Source: Lingula anatina (Eukaryota; Brachiopoda; Lingulata; Lingulida; Lingulidae). Taken from it: a DNA stretch of 64,000 nucleotides. The number at the start of each line of letters is the position of its first letter. The first letter of the stretch is position 1. The translations under genes were made by a program, and so were the position numbers. This document shows, piece by piece, positions 21,821 through 35,164 of this stretch. Under the pieces are notes generated by a model, which had not been told where the DNA came from, made no database searches, and worked only from the letters and a program-made list of their open reading frames with translations. The stretch spans positions 445,412 to 509,411 of the forward strand of contig NW_019773614.1 of the NCBI RefSeq assembly GCF_001039355.2, read 5' to 3'.

Positions 21821-24433
21821 CGGGTGGCTTGCTCTAACTCCCAATATGTACAAAAAGAGAATATGATACTATTCACTGTTAAATTCAATATGTGATTTAC
21901 TGTAACTCCCATAGTGTACACTTCGAAACTTAATGTAGACCAGTAACCATGTGGAACGGAGAACGTTGTAAACCGCTGTAAACCATGTGGAGACCACTAG
22001 CTGTACAAATAAACGCAAAGAAGATAAAAACAACATAAGAGAGAGAATTTTGTAATTTATACGAGAAGGAGGGAAGAGAGCACGCTCACCAGAATTCCAC
22101 TGCCAAGACCCTTCGCTATGCATGTCGTGCGCCCCAAACCACACCCCGTTATTGTCCCAATGCCCCAAACCGTTTAACCGGCTCCTAATGAAGTCCATGG
22201 TACTTTGGTCGTATATCTCCACCAGCATCCCCCCGCTATAACTGCAGTAGCTCTGTGCCTCGCCCCAGTATCTCTCCATGTTGACAAACTGGTAGCATTT
22301 CTGGCCATAGGTATAAACTGTGTACGCCAGGCCACTTGGGCACCTGTACAACTGACTGCCTGAAGAAGAAAATGTTACAGTTATAATTAATACGTAATCG
22401 TTTATAAAAGGTTTGATAAAAGTGTGTTAGACTATATAGTTTTTGTACATGATTATGGCGCAGTAATAAGTATAAGTTTACATATTTCAAATTGTGGCTG
22501 TACAGTAGTTTAAGTGGCGGTAATTAAGAAACATCTTGCTTATAGTCGTTATATATAAAAGTGTACTTGGGTCCAAATGAATTAATTAATACATACAAAG
22601 ATAGATGCAGTAGTGGTAGTGAGGCAATGACGGAATAATTTTCTCATATTCTGTGCTCAAATATATTTTCAATCATTGCCCGCTCACCATATTCCAATTA
22701 CTTGACTCTAATTTTCTCGGCAGTGGAAAACTGTGTTGGGTTTGCCCGTCGGGAATTGGTGTAAAGAAACTGAGGGCAGGTGTAACAGAGAGTCCGCCCT
22801 CCATTAGATACATACATGTTACTGTTAGCGTGACGGCACTGGGTTCAATTCTAGGCCAGAGCTTACCCGTACAAATCAATGTCAACCGTTGTCGCCGGCG
22901 AGAGAAACCCCTGTGATACAGGGTTCGATTACCATTGATTATAGATTACGGAAGCCCCGTCTTAAACTTGACTCACTTACGTCAAGCTTACCCTAACCTG
23001 TGTGAATTTAATGGAGGGAGGATTTTCTGCCACTTGTCCCCTCACTTCCTCAACACCAGCCTAAGTCTTTTGTATCTCGTTCTTCCCTCAATACGGCCTC
23101 ATTGCTCATGTGAACACCAGAAATAGCTCTTTTTCACCGCCCTAGTTATATGCACAGTCACAATACACCATGACCTAATACCAGCTAAAGACCATATGAG
23201 TGTAATTCATCAGTGCCTGCGGCTGTAAACAGGCATTATCAATGCCCCTGTTCGTATGCTTTAAGTACAGATATTATAGATGTTTTTTTTTCTATTCTTA
23301 CTTTCTTTTCTTTTCTTTCTTTTGTGACAAAAAAGGTAATCTATGGTATATAGCACCAATAGCGTACGACTGGTTACGTTATCCTCCAACACACACACAC
23401 ACGCACACACACGCTTGCACGCACACACACACGCGTGCGCTCAAACAAGCACATACATATGCATGCACTTCTATCTGCTCGCAAATAAACGAGTAATGAT
23501 TAAGAGAGTCAAAAAGACACACTCATGCGTAGACATGTATACCCGAACAGTCATGAGAGAATACCTGCATACCTTCAGAAGAGGTACAGTACTCTCTACA
23601 AGAGTCACAGATTTATTTCACTTTAGATATTCACAGATAGGGCCTATGTCTAGACATGGTGAAATGTCGGGTCTACTGGTCATGACACTGATTCTGAATC
23701 ATTCCGACTTGGAAATGCTATAATTTTCTTACTTACGTGTCGGCAGAGAAAAAGCTCCATTTTCGTTACTTCCCCCTTTTTTATGTAGACATATTATGTC
23801 TCTGGCTCATTCATCATACAATTCCCTACTGTGTGGCGTAGGAAAAAGTACTCATAATTAATCGTTTCAGTGAGACGCTATTTTACCTATCACCTTCGTC
23901 CATTCTAATACCACGGCCTTAATAAGTTGTAACAGGAATGACAGTCCGAGAAAAGGAAGTCCGTGGTCCCGTATGGTTAGTACAGGTATATTGTCGGAGT
24001 ATTGGGGTTTATATCTGCAGGGTTTATATCATATATAAATATGTAACCTGTGTAGAGTACTGGGGATCGGACTACAGTTTGAACAATGCCTGTCACACCG
24101 TCACTGCTAACAATACATGTGGTCAACCCAGCATATATTTGTTCAATACAAATACATTCATTTCTAACCGTAAATATCGACCCAAGTTGACAAATATTCC
24201 GCACGTCTTTAAAGTTCAGTTAAGTATTCAAATTTTTCATTTTTTTCTATAAAATCGTACCTGTCTTTATTGTTCATCGCATTTTATTAGCAATAGATCT
24301 AAGCAGGCACCTATAAATGTAAACAAAGGGAATCCATTCAAGCTGTGAATAATACATAAAGCAATTAAGACCGAAGATCTAATAACCGTGAAAAGGGTAG
24401 CTAGTAGGGGTATAAAAGTTGAGACCCATCGTA

Positions 24434-24481
<48 letters not shown>

Positions 24482-24557
24482 TACCTTGGCCCCAGTATGA
24501 TGTCATCAATAACAACAGAAGGCGAAACCACAGCGTGTACCCTGAAGCACTGGTCAT
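18497..24557 (-). CDS. Type I membrane C-type lectin receptor with mucin-like stalk and NPxY tail
   Basis: Seven exons agree in phase: 24485-24557, 22090-22359, 21582-21746, 20465-20959, 19594-19650, 19229-19316, 18497-18941, giving about 530 residues. In order: signal peptide (1-24), C-type lectin-like domain (about 25-169; GVWFGAHDMHSEGSWQW, DCGVL, YKFICMY), threonine/proline-rich stalk of 165 residues, short acidic linker, one membrane span (about 356-378) and a 148-residue tail. The calcium motifs are altered (NEPHGYW, NWRW). The tail holds NPGYATP, NPEYATP, NPGYETP and NPGYIDP plus YCNV. Such motifs bind PTB, Crk-type SH2 and Grb2-type SH2 domains after phosphorylation in known receptors. 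Likely a signalling, endocytic or phagocytic surface receptor; ligand unknown. Lectins A and B share its exon plan. Confidence 0.8.
20465..20959 (-). repeat. Threonine-codon repeat exon (ACA/ACT-rich) encoding the receptor stalk
   Basis: About 130 of 165 codons are Thr or Pro, written as imperfect ACA/ACT/CCT triplets. The antisense frame is an open valine/glycine-rich shadow. Such an array is prone to length change. Confidence 0.8.
21781..21818. repeat. GT microsatellite
   Basis: About 19 GT units in the intron between the two lectin-domain exons of the receptor gene. Confidence 0.9.
23390..23446. repeat. Imperfect CA repeat
   Basis: CA-rich tract with CG interruptions inside the 2.1-kb first intron (22360-24484) of the receptor gene. 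I see no exon in that intron. Confidence 0.8.
24434..24481. repeat. TAA trinucleotide microsatellite
   Basis: About 16 units immediately beside the donor of the receptor signal-peptide exon. Confidence 0.9.
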
Positions 24558-24685
24558 TTTTGTCACGCTAGGGTTTTCAACCAAACGGAAGCGGTCTTAG
24601 CTGCTGTGTTAGCTAGCTATAGTGTAGAGTGTCTGTGTCGTAGAAGTCTATAGTGTATATCTAAGCTGTTTTTATGTGTACCGGG

Positions 24686-24693
24686 TATATATA
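24686..24693 (-). promoter_or_regulatory. TATA-like box of the lectin receptor
   Basis: TATATATA about 130 bases upstream of the receptor start codon. Placement suits a core promoter with a short leader; composition alone could produce it. Confidence 0.3.
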
Positions 24694-27079
24694 CCATGTA
24701 TGTCGCATGTGATCTCTGTAACTGAAAAGAGTATTCCACCCACAACAATGGAGTTCGATGGAGATGCAGTTGTTATCCCAAATATTATTCAGGGATTTTA
24801 AAACACAGCTGAGATCTTGAATGTAAAATCTCTCGGGCGACCTCTCAAGTCACACGGTGTATCATGCACAGTACCATAGAATCGAATCCGAATACGGTCA
24901 GCCTGGTTCCATGAACGCTCCTGGATACTCCTTAATATTCCATCAGAAATCGATGGTTTAGAACAGTCGAGCACCGTTGCATGCGACCTCCACACGTAGC
25001 ATTACAGATGATATTAGTTCCTCGGGCGACGGTCTCTGTGTAGCACCGTTTTTCATTCACGCAAAAAATATGTACATACGCGCACCTCGTCTCACGATCG
25101 TACAGTACGTAACAGTTTTTATTTCGTAGTAGACGGGCTGTTAAAAACAAAAGCTGTCTAGATCATCGTTTATCGCTCAGACATCCCTAAACTGGTGTGC
25201 TCTGACCGGCGTATTTCACCTGACATGACAACAGTAGCAGTCCGTCCATACACTGTGTGTCGCAATAACGCAAACTTTCCTATGACTCATATAAATTCTA
25301 TATCATCTTAAGCTTTTGTTACAGGTAGCTGCAAAGCGTTGACCCGAGCCCCAGGTAAGACGTAACCTGTGTGGAGAGTTTTAAAGAAGTATCTCGGGTT
25401 CGTTTACACCGAGGATTTAACCGAGAGAGGCTCTCGACCGAGATGACCTTTTTTCACACTTTTGCCCCTTGCGAAATCGCAGAATAAAAGGTTGACTGCA
25501 ATCATTAGAAGTTAGCCGCTAGACCATTTGCTGTGAATTTCACGTACAGCACCTATTAAGTAACACATTGATGCTTTATGGAGCGGGGACAAAAGATAAC
25601 TTTGTGGTACTAATTAAAATGTATCTGTGTAGGCCTACTGTTTATCATTATTGTATTATTTTCATTATACTTTTTATATGTTTGTCTATGTTTTAATTTC
25701 TAATTATTGCCTTTTACATACTAATTTAAAAACATTCAGGTTTGTCACATGATAAAGTTGTCTCAGTTTTAATCCCATTTGACACTCAGTACTTTCTTTT
25801 GAACTTTCAAATTTATATTAATCAGTTATGTCTAAAGCGTCAAAAAGAAGTATGGCAAGTTCAAAGACAAGTCGCGCTACATTTTGTTTTTAACATAAAA
25901 TAAGACATGCTAAAATTAAGTGATATTTTTGATAAATTTTGCACAATTTGAAATAAGCTGAAGAAAAATATATTGTAGCTTGGGAGAAGTGTATTCTATA
26001 TACGGTATTTTTAAGGAGAGAGATGGTGGACACTCAGTGAGACCGATCGGTGTGAACACGCTCGTTAAGTAAACACTTATAAAGGTATTCTAAGGGCGCC
26101 ATTATTCAAAGAATTGGGTTAACATTTAGCATCGATATTATTGGTTCGGAAGAATGCCTGCGTATTCGCCTTCGTGTCCTGGGTATAAAGGCGTCTTAAC
26201 AACAAAGGAAGATGTCGCTAAAATAAGTCAATTTAACAAAGAAGACTGCAGCACGAAGGCGTAGTTTGTGTATAGTATATGTTTCTTTCTGTCACAGTTG
26301 TAAAAATAGACGTGATTCAGCTCTTGTAACAAAAGCTCTTGGTGAAATGAAAGCGCGGAGAAGGCGGGGAAGTTTAAGGGTAAATTTTGGGAAAAGTACC
26401 CACCCGATCGCTTTCTATACCCGCTTCATGAAGCACCAAGTGTTCATAAACCGTAATTACTCGCGCACGCACGCGCGCGCACACACACACACTAAGAGAG
26501 AGAGAGAGAAACATGAGAAAATGTAGTACATACACACGATTTAGTCGGTGATAATCTTTATAAAAACTATTTATTTTTAGACGTAATTAATATCATAAGA
26601 TTTTAATTAAAATCATAAGATCAAAATCATAAGATTTTAATTGCAAGTTAACATCCTCCGTATTGACAGTACAGAGAAACAGCTGCAATACACCATTCTA
26701 TGGATGCATGGATACTTTGCAAATTTTTATCAAACATATGCAGTTGTTTTGCATAAAGTTAGTGCCAATATAAGTCGTCCTTATTCTTATATCACTTGTT
26801 TCCCTTAGTAGCGACAATTTTTTTTATGTCGAAATATGTTAGAGAAGAGTCGCTTATTATCTGAGACGTTTTTTCCGGGATTTTTAACATTACTAATCTC
26901 TTGCACATGTTACTTCTGATCAGGTACTTGTACATTTAACAAATGTCGATTTCCAATTAACAAATTGTCAAATCACTCGGGTTCACTACGCCAGTTTTGA
27001 TTTTTTTTCTTCCAGATTTCAGCTCTGCTGACAATCTTTAGTTCACAATAAATAATTAAATAAAATTTCCATCACATAT
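24694..27079. other. Gene-free spacer between receptor and LEKR1-like gene
   Basis: No supported gene. Contains a CA/GA repeat at 26463-26510 and three short direct repeats of ATCATAAGATTTTAATT-like sequence near 26590-26640. Confidence 0.5.
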
Positions 27080-27574
27080 TCACTTCCTTCCCATGGTGGC
27101 GGCTATTCTCTTGCGTATATCGGCTACGTTGCCCCCTTTAAATTTCCCAGGCGTCTTGGCTCTGTCTCCGTCAAATCCCATGGTGGTACTGGTACTGCTC
27201 ATGTAGGACGGCAGAGACGCAGGTTGGGGAGGCGGGTGGGGCACGCTGTAACTGTTTCCCGCGCTATTGCTGCGCTGACCCGGACTGTCCTTGGGACTGT
27301 CCTGTCTTGCTACAGAGACCCCTGGTGACAAGCTTGCAGCCCGCTGACTCTGGCCATACCCAGCTGAAATCAAAATGATGAAAAAAATGATGCATATATA
27401 TATGTAACAATTTCCCGACAAATCCAAATTCCTCGAAAAATAGAAAAAACTAATTCCCTCTACTCATGATTAATTGCAAGGCCCATACGGTACCTGCACT
27501 TAGATTTGATGTTTGATACCATATCTGATTTTTGAATTACTTTATACCTGTATCAAATTCTGAAGTTTGTGCAA

Positions 27575-27667
<93 letters not shown>

Positions 27668-30600
27668 CTCAAATTGGAAATAAATTCTTACTTGCTGGCT
27701 TTTTATACTGCAGAAGCTCTTCTTTCAGTGCACTTAAAGCCTCGGTTAGTTCAAACCTTTCCTCACACTCTCTGCGTACAGTGTCCTGCAGCAAATCATT
27801 CTGAAAAAGATTATTATAACACAAGATGTTTTTTATTTCTCATTTTTACCATGAATCTAAAGTTCCAAGTTTTTTATAATAATAATAATAATAATAATAA
27901 TAACATAGTGTACACATGCAGAATTAACCTCAGTACCATATAAAACTTCTTTATCAAATCTTAATGATATAAAGTACTTTCATGTAATTTTTAGAATCAT
28001 TAACCAGTCAAGCCATACTCACATCTTCTTTGGCATTCGCAAGCTGCTGTTCTAAACTGCTGACTTCACTCCTAAGCTCTTCCATCATCTGATCCTTCCC
28101 CCTCAGATCTCCTTTCAGTTTGAGGACAACTTCATCACTTTCAAAATCAACTTTACCTAAATGGAGGTATTATTATAATTGTTAATTGTGGTTAATTCTG
28201 CAGACACTAAAGTAAAACTTTTTTTCTTTTTGGGCAACTTTTAACACAAATGTCACTTTTAACTAGTGGTACATGTATACATATGTTAACAGAAGCTGTT
28301 AAGCAGATTTTTTCATCATCGAAGTGTTAAAAACTTAGTGGTCAGTACCTTGAGAAAAGAGCCATTTGTAAAGTTCACCTTTGGACTTAAAAACTCCAAT
28401 ATCATTTCCCAATGTTTGTTTTTTCATTTTATAACAATACAATACAATACAATAAAATAAAATATTCATTCAAATAAAATCACCCCCCCCCCCAAAAAAA
28501 AAAAAAAAAAATACAAGAAAGAAATACACTTTTCTACTAAGATGCTAAAGTCAGCTATAATCTTCAGTTTTCTATCACGCTAGTCGCTCTCCACACCTAG
28601 CCTCTCTTCCAGCTCAGCTATGATAGTTTTCAGATTGCCAATCTCCTCTCTCAGAGAGTTCTCCATGTGTGTGCTGTTAGCTCTACACTCCCTGAGCTGT
28701 CTCTGAACCTCCACCATTTCAGCTTTGTGCTTACTGCCCAGCATGGTCAGTTCAGACTGGACCTGGAAGGGAACGGGATGGAGTTGGGTGCATGTAGACA
28801 GAGACATGAACCAGTCTGGGTTTTGTTCCTGTCTGAATCCACAGATTGTCATTCAGTGCATTCAGACAGAAAAGTAGAGTGGTTTTTAAATAAGTTAATT
28901 ATTATTTTTATTGAAATTTGCAGATTGTCTTTCGGTGTTGAACATACTGGTGTGAATTAACATCCCTGCAAGAATGCCCACTGTTCTTGGGCACATTCAC
29001 ACAGGAATATAAACCCTGATTGCCTTAGGTCCATATCACACTTAGCATGTTCAGATACGATTTATGTTGAAACTTTTTTTGGTTATAAAAACATGTCAAA
29101 AGCTGACATAAATTATGTGAGTTGCAAGGCTGCATATACATGTAAAACTCTAATAAGCAAAGATACATGGGTTGCCAGCAAAATAAAATTTCCCCACACA
29201 GAGAAACATCTTTCCTACAGTAACTGTTGTTTCTTAAATAATTAATTGCCAGGCATCGAATGCTGGTATACTGGTTGGCGGCTGCATAATTCATAGCTTG
29301 ACATTCAAGACATATATTGAACAAAACTGAGAATGCTTTTGTATTATTTTATAAAAACAATTTCTTATAAAGACATTAACAATGTTTTTGGGATATGCTA
29401 TGGCATGGTAATAATCCTTCACCCTTAGTTTTATGAATTGCTCATATTAATCTATTATTTCATTTTTTAAATCTGAGGTTACTTTTTCCATGCATCATTT
29501 CTTTATATGTACTTTATAGGGTAAGGGTAAGCCTTTCAGCTCTGCACTAACATAATTTCATTTAAAAAAAATCAGTTATTTCTCTTATCAGATATGACAT
29601 GTACAAATAAATATCAATGTATATAATTTACCTTTGATTCACTGTTTTTATTTTCTCTTACATATTTTTCCACCAACTCCTGGTGCTTTTCTTTTTCAAT
29701 TTGCATTTCCTACAAGAAAAAACAATCAACTGCAGAAATTTCATTATAATTTATCAAACTTGGCCAGTCACAAAATTAACAACTGCTGGCTTTTAACAGT
29801 TTTAATTTGCAATGAGTGCCAGTAATAAATAAAAAATCGATTGCTTTAAATTAATACATTAATATTGTTTAATTAGTTTTATGTTGATAACATACATACC
29901 ATGACAAAGTTTTCCTTCAACTTCTCCTCAAGTAATCTTATTTCAGCAGCATGTTTTTGCCTTTCTGATCTCAGTGCTTCTTCAAGCTACAGCAAATATA
30001 TTAGAAATATCAGCTAGAAAAGTACTCACATGTCTTTCACTAATTAATCAATCAATTATTGGGTCTCAACAACAGCTTTCAAGTTAGCAGATTTCTGGCC
30101 TCTCCTAAAAACAAGAATCCATCAGTAACCTTCCAAGTCAGGCTTTAGACTTACACCTAACAAAGAATCTACCATTACCTCCTGAATGGAGGAAATAAAT
30201 TCTATCAAATTCCTGTTGCTGTTAAATTCACATGCAGAGTATGATTTTTTTTGGTTGGTTGTGGTATTTATATACGAATGTGTAAACAGTTTTACTAGCA
30301 GAAAAAATAAGCACAATAAAGTTGTCTATTTTAGAGTGCTGTTGACAAATGATAAGTAGCAGTATTATCCAAAAAACAAATCTGTTCTCAAAATGACACA
30401 TGCATACAAACACAAGGTTACACACCCACACATATACATACACATGCACACACACATACATATACACAAGAATACACACAAAAATTACCTTTTCTGGCCA
30501 TTGTTCACTGTCCTGTATCTTCCTCCTAAAGCTGTCTTTGAGCTGCTCTATTCTATTCTGATGAGACAGGATCATGGACTCTCTAAGCATGAAAGATAAC

Positions 30601-32583
30601 AGGTTGAAATATTAGTACATGTATCTCTCAGAAAGCTACACCATGAAAAAGGGTCCTCATGCCAGCACAGGTTGGTTGTTCTGAACTAGACAGCTGAGAT
30701 AAGAAAAAGTGTTTTAAGACTAACTAACCTAAATTTTATGAACAATATGAGAGTCACCAATGGTGACAGTAGTAATGCCTAGGTTCAATGGCCAGTTACC
30801 TTTCTGCTTTTAGAGCCATCAGTTCTTCCTGTGTCCTATACAGTGCTGTTTTCATTTCCTCTGTTTTATCTGAAATTACAGATTGAAACACAAGTTGTGT
30901 AGTAAGACGAACAATAATGGCTGGTTGCATAAAAGAACTGAATTCAAAAGTCCAGCTAACTTTGAGAAGATTTTAGACTATTTTGAACTTAGCAGATACA
31001 TAATGATATAATGTCAGACTCTGTTTTACCAGAAATAAAGTAAGAAAAATAACTGCTGTATCTACACCACCTAATGTACATATGTATATTGATCACAGAC
31101 TAATTTTTCATCCTAAATTTAGGACCCTCCTTCAACTTGAGTTCTTTTTATGAAAACCATCTCTCATTATTGTACACTCACTTTCTGTGGCAGACGCCTT
31201 GTTTTTTATCTCCTGCTCAGTTCTCCGTTGCTCGTCAAACCTCTTGATCAGAGCATCCCTTTCCTTCTCACTCATGGCCAGCTGCGCCTCGGCCGCCTTC
31301 AGCTCACGGGTGAGTCTGGTCACGTTAGATTCCGCTGTCTGGTCTCTTTTGCGCTGCTGTGCTATGGTGTTCTCGACTTCCTGGGATTTGGCCCTGGATC
31401 AAAAAGGAAGCACCTTAACTTCAGATCTGATAATGATTATATTTCATTATGATTTTACTGGTAATATATACTTGAATACTCTTGATACCTTAGTTGTTCT
31501 TTATACTGCTCTGCTTGGAAAGTAACTGCTCTGCATTCTGTAACAGACTTCTCATACTGGTTTTTCAGGTCTGTAACAAGAAAATCATATGTTAAACCTT
31601 TATAAGCTGGCACAATGACTCCGGTCCAAATCAAGACACAACAAGATCCTGCCATATCACAAAACATGTAATGATTAATTTAAAACAATTTTAACTAATT
31701 CACTGGCTTATTAATAATTTAAAAATAATAATTACTACATATTAGAAAATTTCCAACTTTCAACTCCATTTACTTTTTCAAAAACAATGGAACCAGTCTA
31801 TCAAATTTTATTGAATTGTGTAAAGGGTGGGATACATGAGACATCCCACTAGGCCTCAAAAACATAAGCACTAGGTGATATGGTAATCAACTGGTGATGC
31901 TTTTAATTATGGAAAAGCTCTAATAAAAAAATCACACAAATACAAAATAATAATAAATATGATAAATTTCAAGCTCACTTGTGAACTCCTTTTGCAATGC
32001 GTCTCTCTCCTGTAACAAGATGGCAGCTTGGTCGTGCTCAGTTTTCAGTTTGTCTTGCTGTGATTTATAGTTTGTCACAGTGTCTGTCAGCTCTGCTAAC
32101 TTCCCCTGTAACACCTGGTTCTCCTTCTCCAGCTCTGTGACTTTTGTTTTAGACTTCTGTGTTTCTGGGAGTAAACAGAAAATCAGTTAATTGTCAAGGA
32201 TGGTGGCAGTTAATGTTTCACAAACTTCACTGAAATTAGCCCCTTGGCCACTTTCTGGCTTTTCACTCCAAATAGTTGTGGTTTTTAAAAGATTTTTCTT
32301 TAGTTGTGTAATGGTCATTAATAAATCATGGATTTATCTTGAAGTTCCAGAAAAATCTATCACAAGTAATTGGATGACCTCTAACTTAGGACATATAACA
32401 AATGCATGGTTATCAGCTCTCCTGCCTAAACCCGAAGTATTATATGTTCCATGCAAGACATGCTGAAACAGCTGGTCCTTAAAGTCTTGACCAATAAAAT
32501 TTATAAAGACTGTTAGAAAACTGTCTTCAATTGGTGTAAGGGTAACAGTTTTATGAGATGCCATTTTCAATTTATAGTCAGTC

Positions 32584-32628
<45 letters not shown>

Positions 32629-34428
32629 CAAACTTTTTACAACCCTGAGTCCATATGTCCATATGCCTGTAACAGGTTCAGCATGTCAGCCACACAAAAT
32701 GACCTAAGCATACCTGAAAGTTCAGCAGAACAAATCTTGTGGACAGCGGTCTTGATCCTGGCAAACTCCTCCTTCGTGATGCGGTCTCTATGTTCAACAA
32801 ACGTCTGGATGTTCTGAAGACTGGATTTCTGCTGTTGAAGGGTAAGTATCAAAGGAGGAAGACTTTGACGCAGGGAATTCAGCTGTAATCTGTATTTGCA
32901 TAGTAAAAAAATAAATAAATTAAATGAATAAATAAATATATCAAATAAATGAATAAATAAGTAAATAAATAATACTTATTGAATGGGATACTTATGTTCA
33001 TTTGTCTACAAGAGAAATTAAGCTTTGAACAACAAACGAATGATAAAATTTAACATTTATCATTTAACAATTGACGGAATGGATTTTATTTCACCAGATA
33101 AGTGCTTTTGCTGAGTGAAAGAAACCAAAAAATATTGGTTGAAATTTCACATACAACTTGCATCTGTTTGGTCCAAAAACTTCAATACTTGACACATTTT
33201 TGGCAAATTGCCCAAAACATATTAATGCTCAACTAAGCCAAAAAATAGTTATCTCCTAATATTTTGGTATACATGTGCAGTAACTGTTTTAGGATAAGAG
33301 TTGGACAAATGCTACAGATTATGCATTAACACTAAATCTCAGATATAACAGTGTTTTTCCAACTTCCAACTTTTTAAAATACCTGCACTTTTCTCCATCT
33401 TGAATGCTTTTTCCAAGCCTTTCCTCCAATTCTTTTGAAGATGATTTTAATCTGTTTATGTTTTCTTCTTTGTCACTGACTTGTTGTTTAAGTTTTGACA
33501 AACTGAAATTATTATGCACACTGATAATTTCAATGTAAATGAAATTGTACACTGTGACAATGAAAACATCGTAATATAGTTTGATTTACTTTATAAAAAT
33601 CAAGCGACAGCTGCAATTGTTGAAGATAAACCTGCCAGAATAAGATGTGCTATAATGGTGAGCCCTAAATATTCCATCAAGATTCTTTCTGTCTTTTACA
33701 ATGAGCTGAATGATATAAATATAATCACCATCAATGAAAAAAAAACATTCCATAGTTAAGAGCACAGGCCACAATACATACATGGCATCTTTAGCTTCTA
33801 TTGTTTGTTTTTGTTCTTCAAATTTATCCTGAACAACTTTGAGCTCTTGTCTCATCAGTCTTTCTTTTTCGTCGCATCCCTAGAAGTTGAAATAAAGTTC
33901 TGAATGATTTACAAGCATTTTAGATTTGTCAGCCATCTTCATTTCAGCTATTTACTCTTGTGTACCTCCAAAGCTCCCAACATAACGGAGCTCAAAATGT
34001 GACGACTTAAGAACCCTCCTTCCCCCTTTTCCTAAGAGCTGCCTCTTACTGACCTTAGCCTTTACATGTGTAAGTCTCATTTAGATTAGTCTATGGCACA
34101 AACCCTTTCTAAATTGATCCTGTCTTTGATATTAAGGCAAATATCAATAAAGTTTCAATTTATGTCCATTCCAGCCGAAAATACAATAGTACGTTGAGAA
34201 CAAACTTTCTGTGAAGTGTCCTTTAAACATGGCACTAACTTTATAGCGCTCCAGCTCCTTCTGTGTTGCTGTTAATTTATCCTCTAAAGCCTTGATCTCT
34301 CGATGAATGAGATAACTGACACCACAGAACTTGCAAACCGTTTCACCACGCTCCATTTTCTGGATCTCCTCAGGGAGCGGGTGCTCGGGTGTGTGATACT
34401 CAAACTTCTCTCCATCATTATTTGCCAT
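27080..34428 (-). CDS. LEKR1: LEKR1-like coiled-coil protein
   Basis: Fifteen exons join with consistent phase into 694 residues: 34240-34428, 33782-33879, 33383-33502, 32714-32889, 31979-32164, 31489-31570, 31182-31393, 30800-30869, 30489-30582, 29900-29986, 29632-29709, 28597-28762, 28023-28156, 27692-27800, 27080-27363. The N terminus HPLPEEIQKMERGETVCKFC followed by GVSYLIHREIKALEDKL (CxxC at 32 and 35) matches leucine-, glutamate- and lysine-rich protein 1 as I recall it. The middle is heptad-rich coiled coil (e.g. EVENTIAQQRKRDQTAE, RLLEEKLKEN). The last exon is a low-complexity serine/proline region ending ADIRKRIAATMGRK. Molecular function is unknown. The exon 12 donor (CTAG|GTGTGG) is weak. 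It diverges from USP48. Confidence 0.75.
27570..27665. repeat. Poly-A and TA microsatellite
   Basis: An A-tract followed by about 37 TA units in the last intron of the LEKR1-like gene, close to the donor side of exon 14. Confidence 0.9.
32588..32623. repeat. A-tract of about 36 bases
   Basis: Homopolymer in an intron of the LEKR1-like gene. It could be the tail of a decayed retroposed sequence, but no body is recognisable. Confidence 0.7.
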
Positions 34429-34519
34429 TTCAGTCTATATTATGGTGATGAATGGAAAATGAATAAATATATATTAAGTATGCCGACTTCATAAACATAC
34501 ATACATGTACAGTACATAC

Positions 34520-34521
<2 letters not shown>

Positions 34522-34557
<36 letters not shown>
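34522..34557. repeat. GA microsatellite
   Basis: GA run upstream of the LEKR1-like start codon, followed by further purine-rich sequence to 34680. GAGA-type tracts occur at promoters, but no function is shown. Confidence 0.85.
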
Positions 34558-34563
<6 letters not shown>

Positions 34564-35094
34564 GGAACGATAATAATGAGTGAGTTTGAAAAGTTGTCTT
34601 AATTATGAGAGATAGAGAGGGGGAGAGAGAAAGCGGGGGGAGAGAGAGCAAGGGGATAGAGGGAAGGGAAAGGGGGAGAGACGTTGAACGTCGGAATAAA
34701 AATAAACAAAACTTTTTAAAAATACAAAGGTAGTTAAAGTAAAGAACCCACCTATCTGGAAGCTACTGGTGCTCTGTTCTTGTCCTTAAAAAAACTAGCC
34801 TTTGATTCCTTTATTTCATTAGTGGACTGTAAAGTTACCTTCAACGGTCAACTTCCTCTCTTGTCTGCCTGAACTTCAAAGGAGGCGGCCATGATGAATC
34901 CAATGAAAACAATTCCATCCGGGTATCTGGTTCTTACTGATGTAAGAAAAGTGCACAAACATTAGGTAAAATATATCACAAGTCTATCAATAGTTGAAAC
35001 TGAGTCATTAATCTAGAATTTTATGCATAAGTTTATAAATTTTGCTAATATATTTATTTTTAAAACGGAGAACAAAGCACTCTGGGTAAAGCGG

Positions 35095-35164
35095 GAAGTA
35101 TGGCGACCGAGAGCAGACAATTTTCTGTCATAGAATCAAGAAAACATATTTCTTTCCGTTACTG
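35095..35164 (+). other. Predicted 5' UTR exon of USP48 with a 21-codon uORF
   Basis: The sequence from ATG at 35100 runs open to a donor TACTG|GTAAGG at 35164. The strong acceptor at 35636 (pyrimidine tract, then CCAG) lies two bases before the USP48 ATG. Joining them gives TAC TGA C ATG, so the uORF stops one base before the main start. The transcription start is not known. Confidence 0.45.

Noticed and set aside
22800-22960. B-box-like motifs GGGTTCAATTCTAGG and GGGTTCGATTACC suggesting a tRNA or SINE
   Set aside because: No A box at the right spacing, no cloverleaf and no second genomic copy visible in the window.
26266-26526. 86-codon plus-strand ORF
   Set aside because: No domain, ends in a CA/GA repeat, and has no splice or promoter context.
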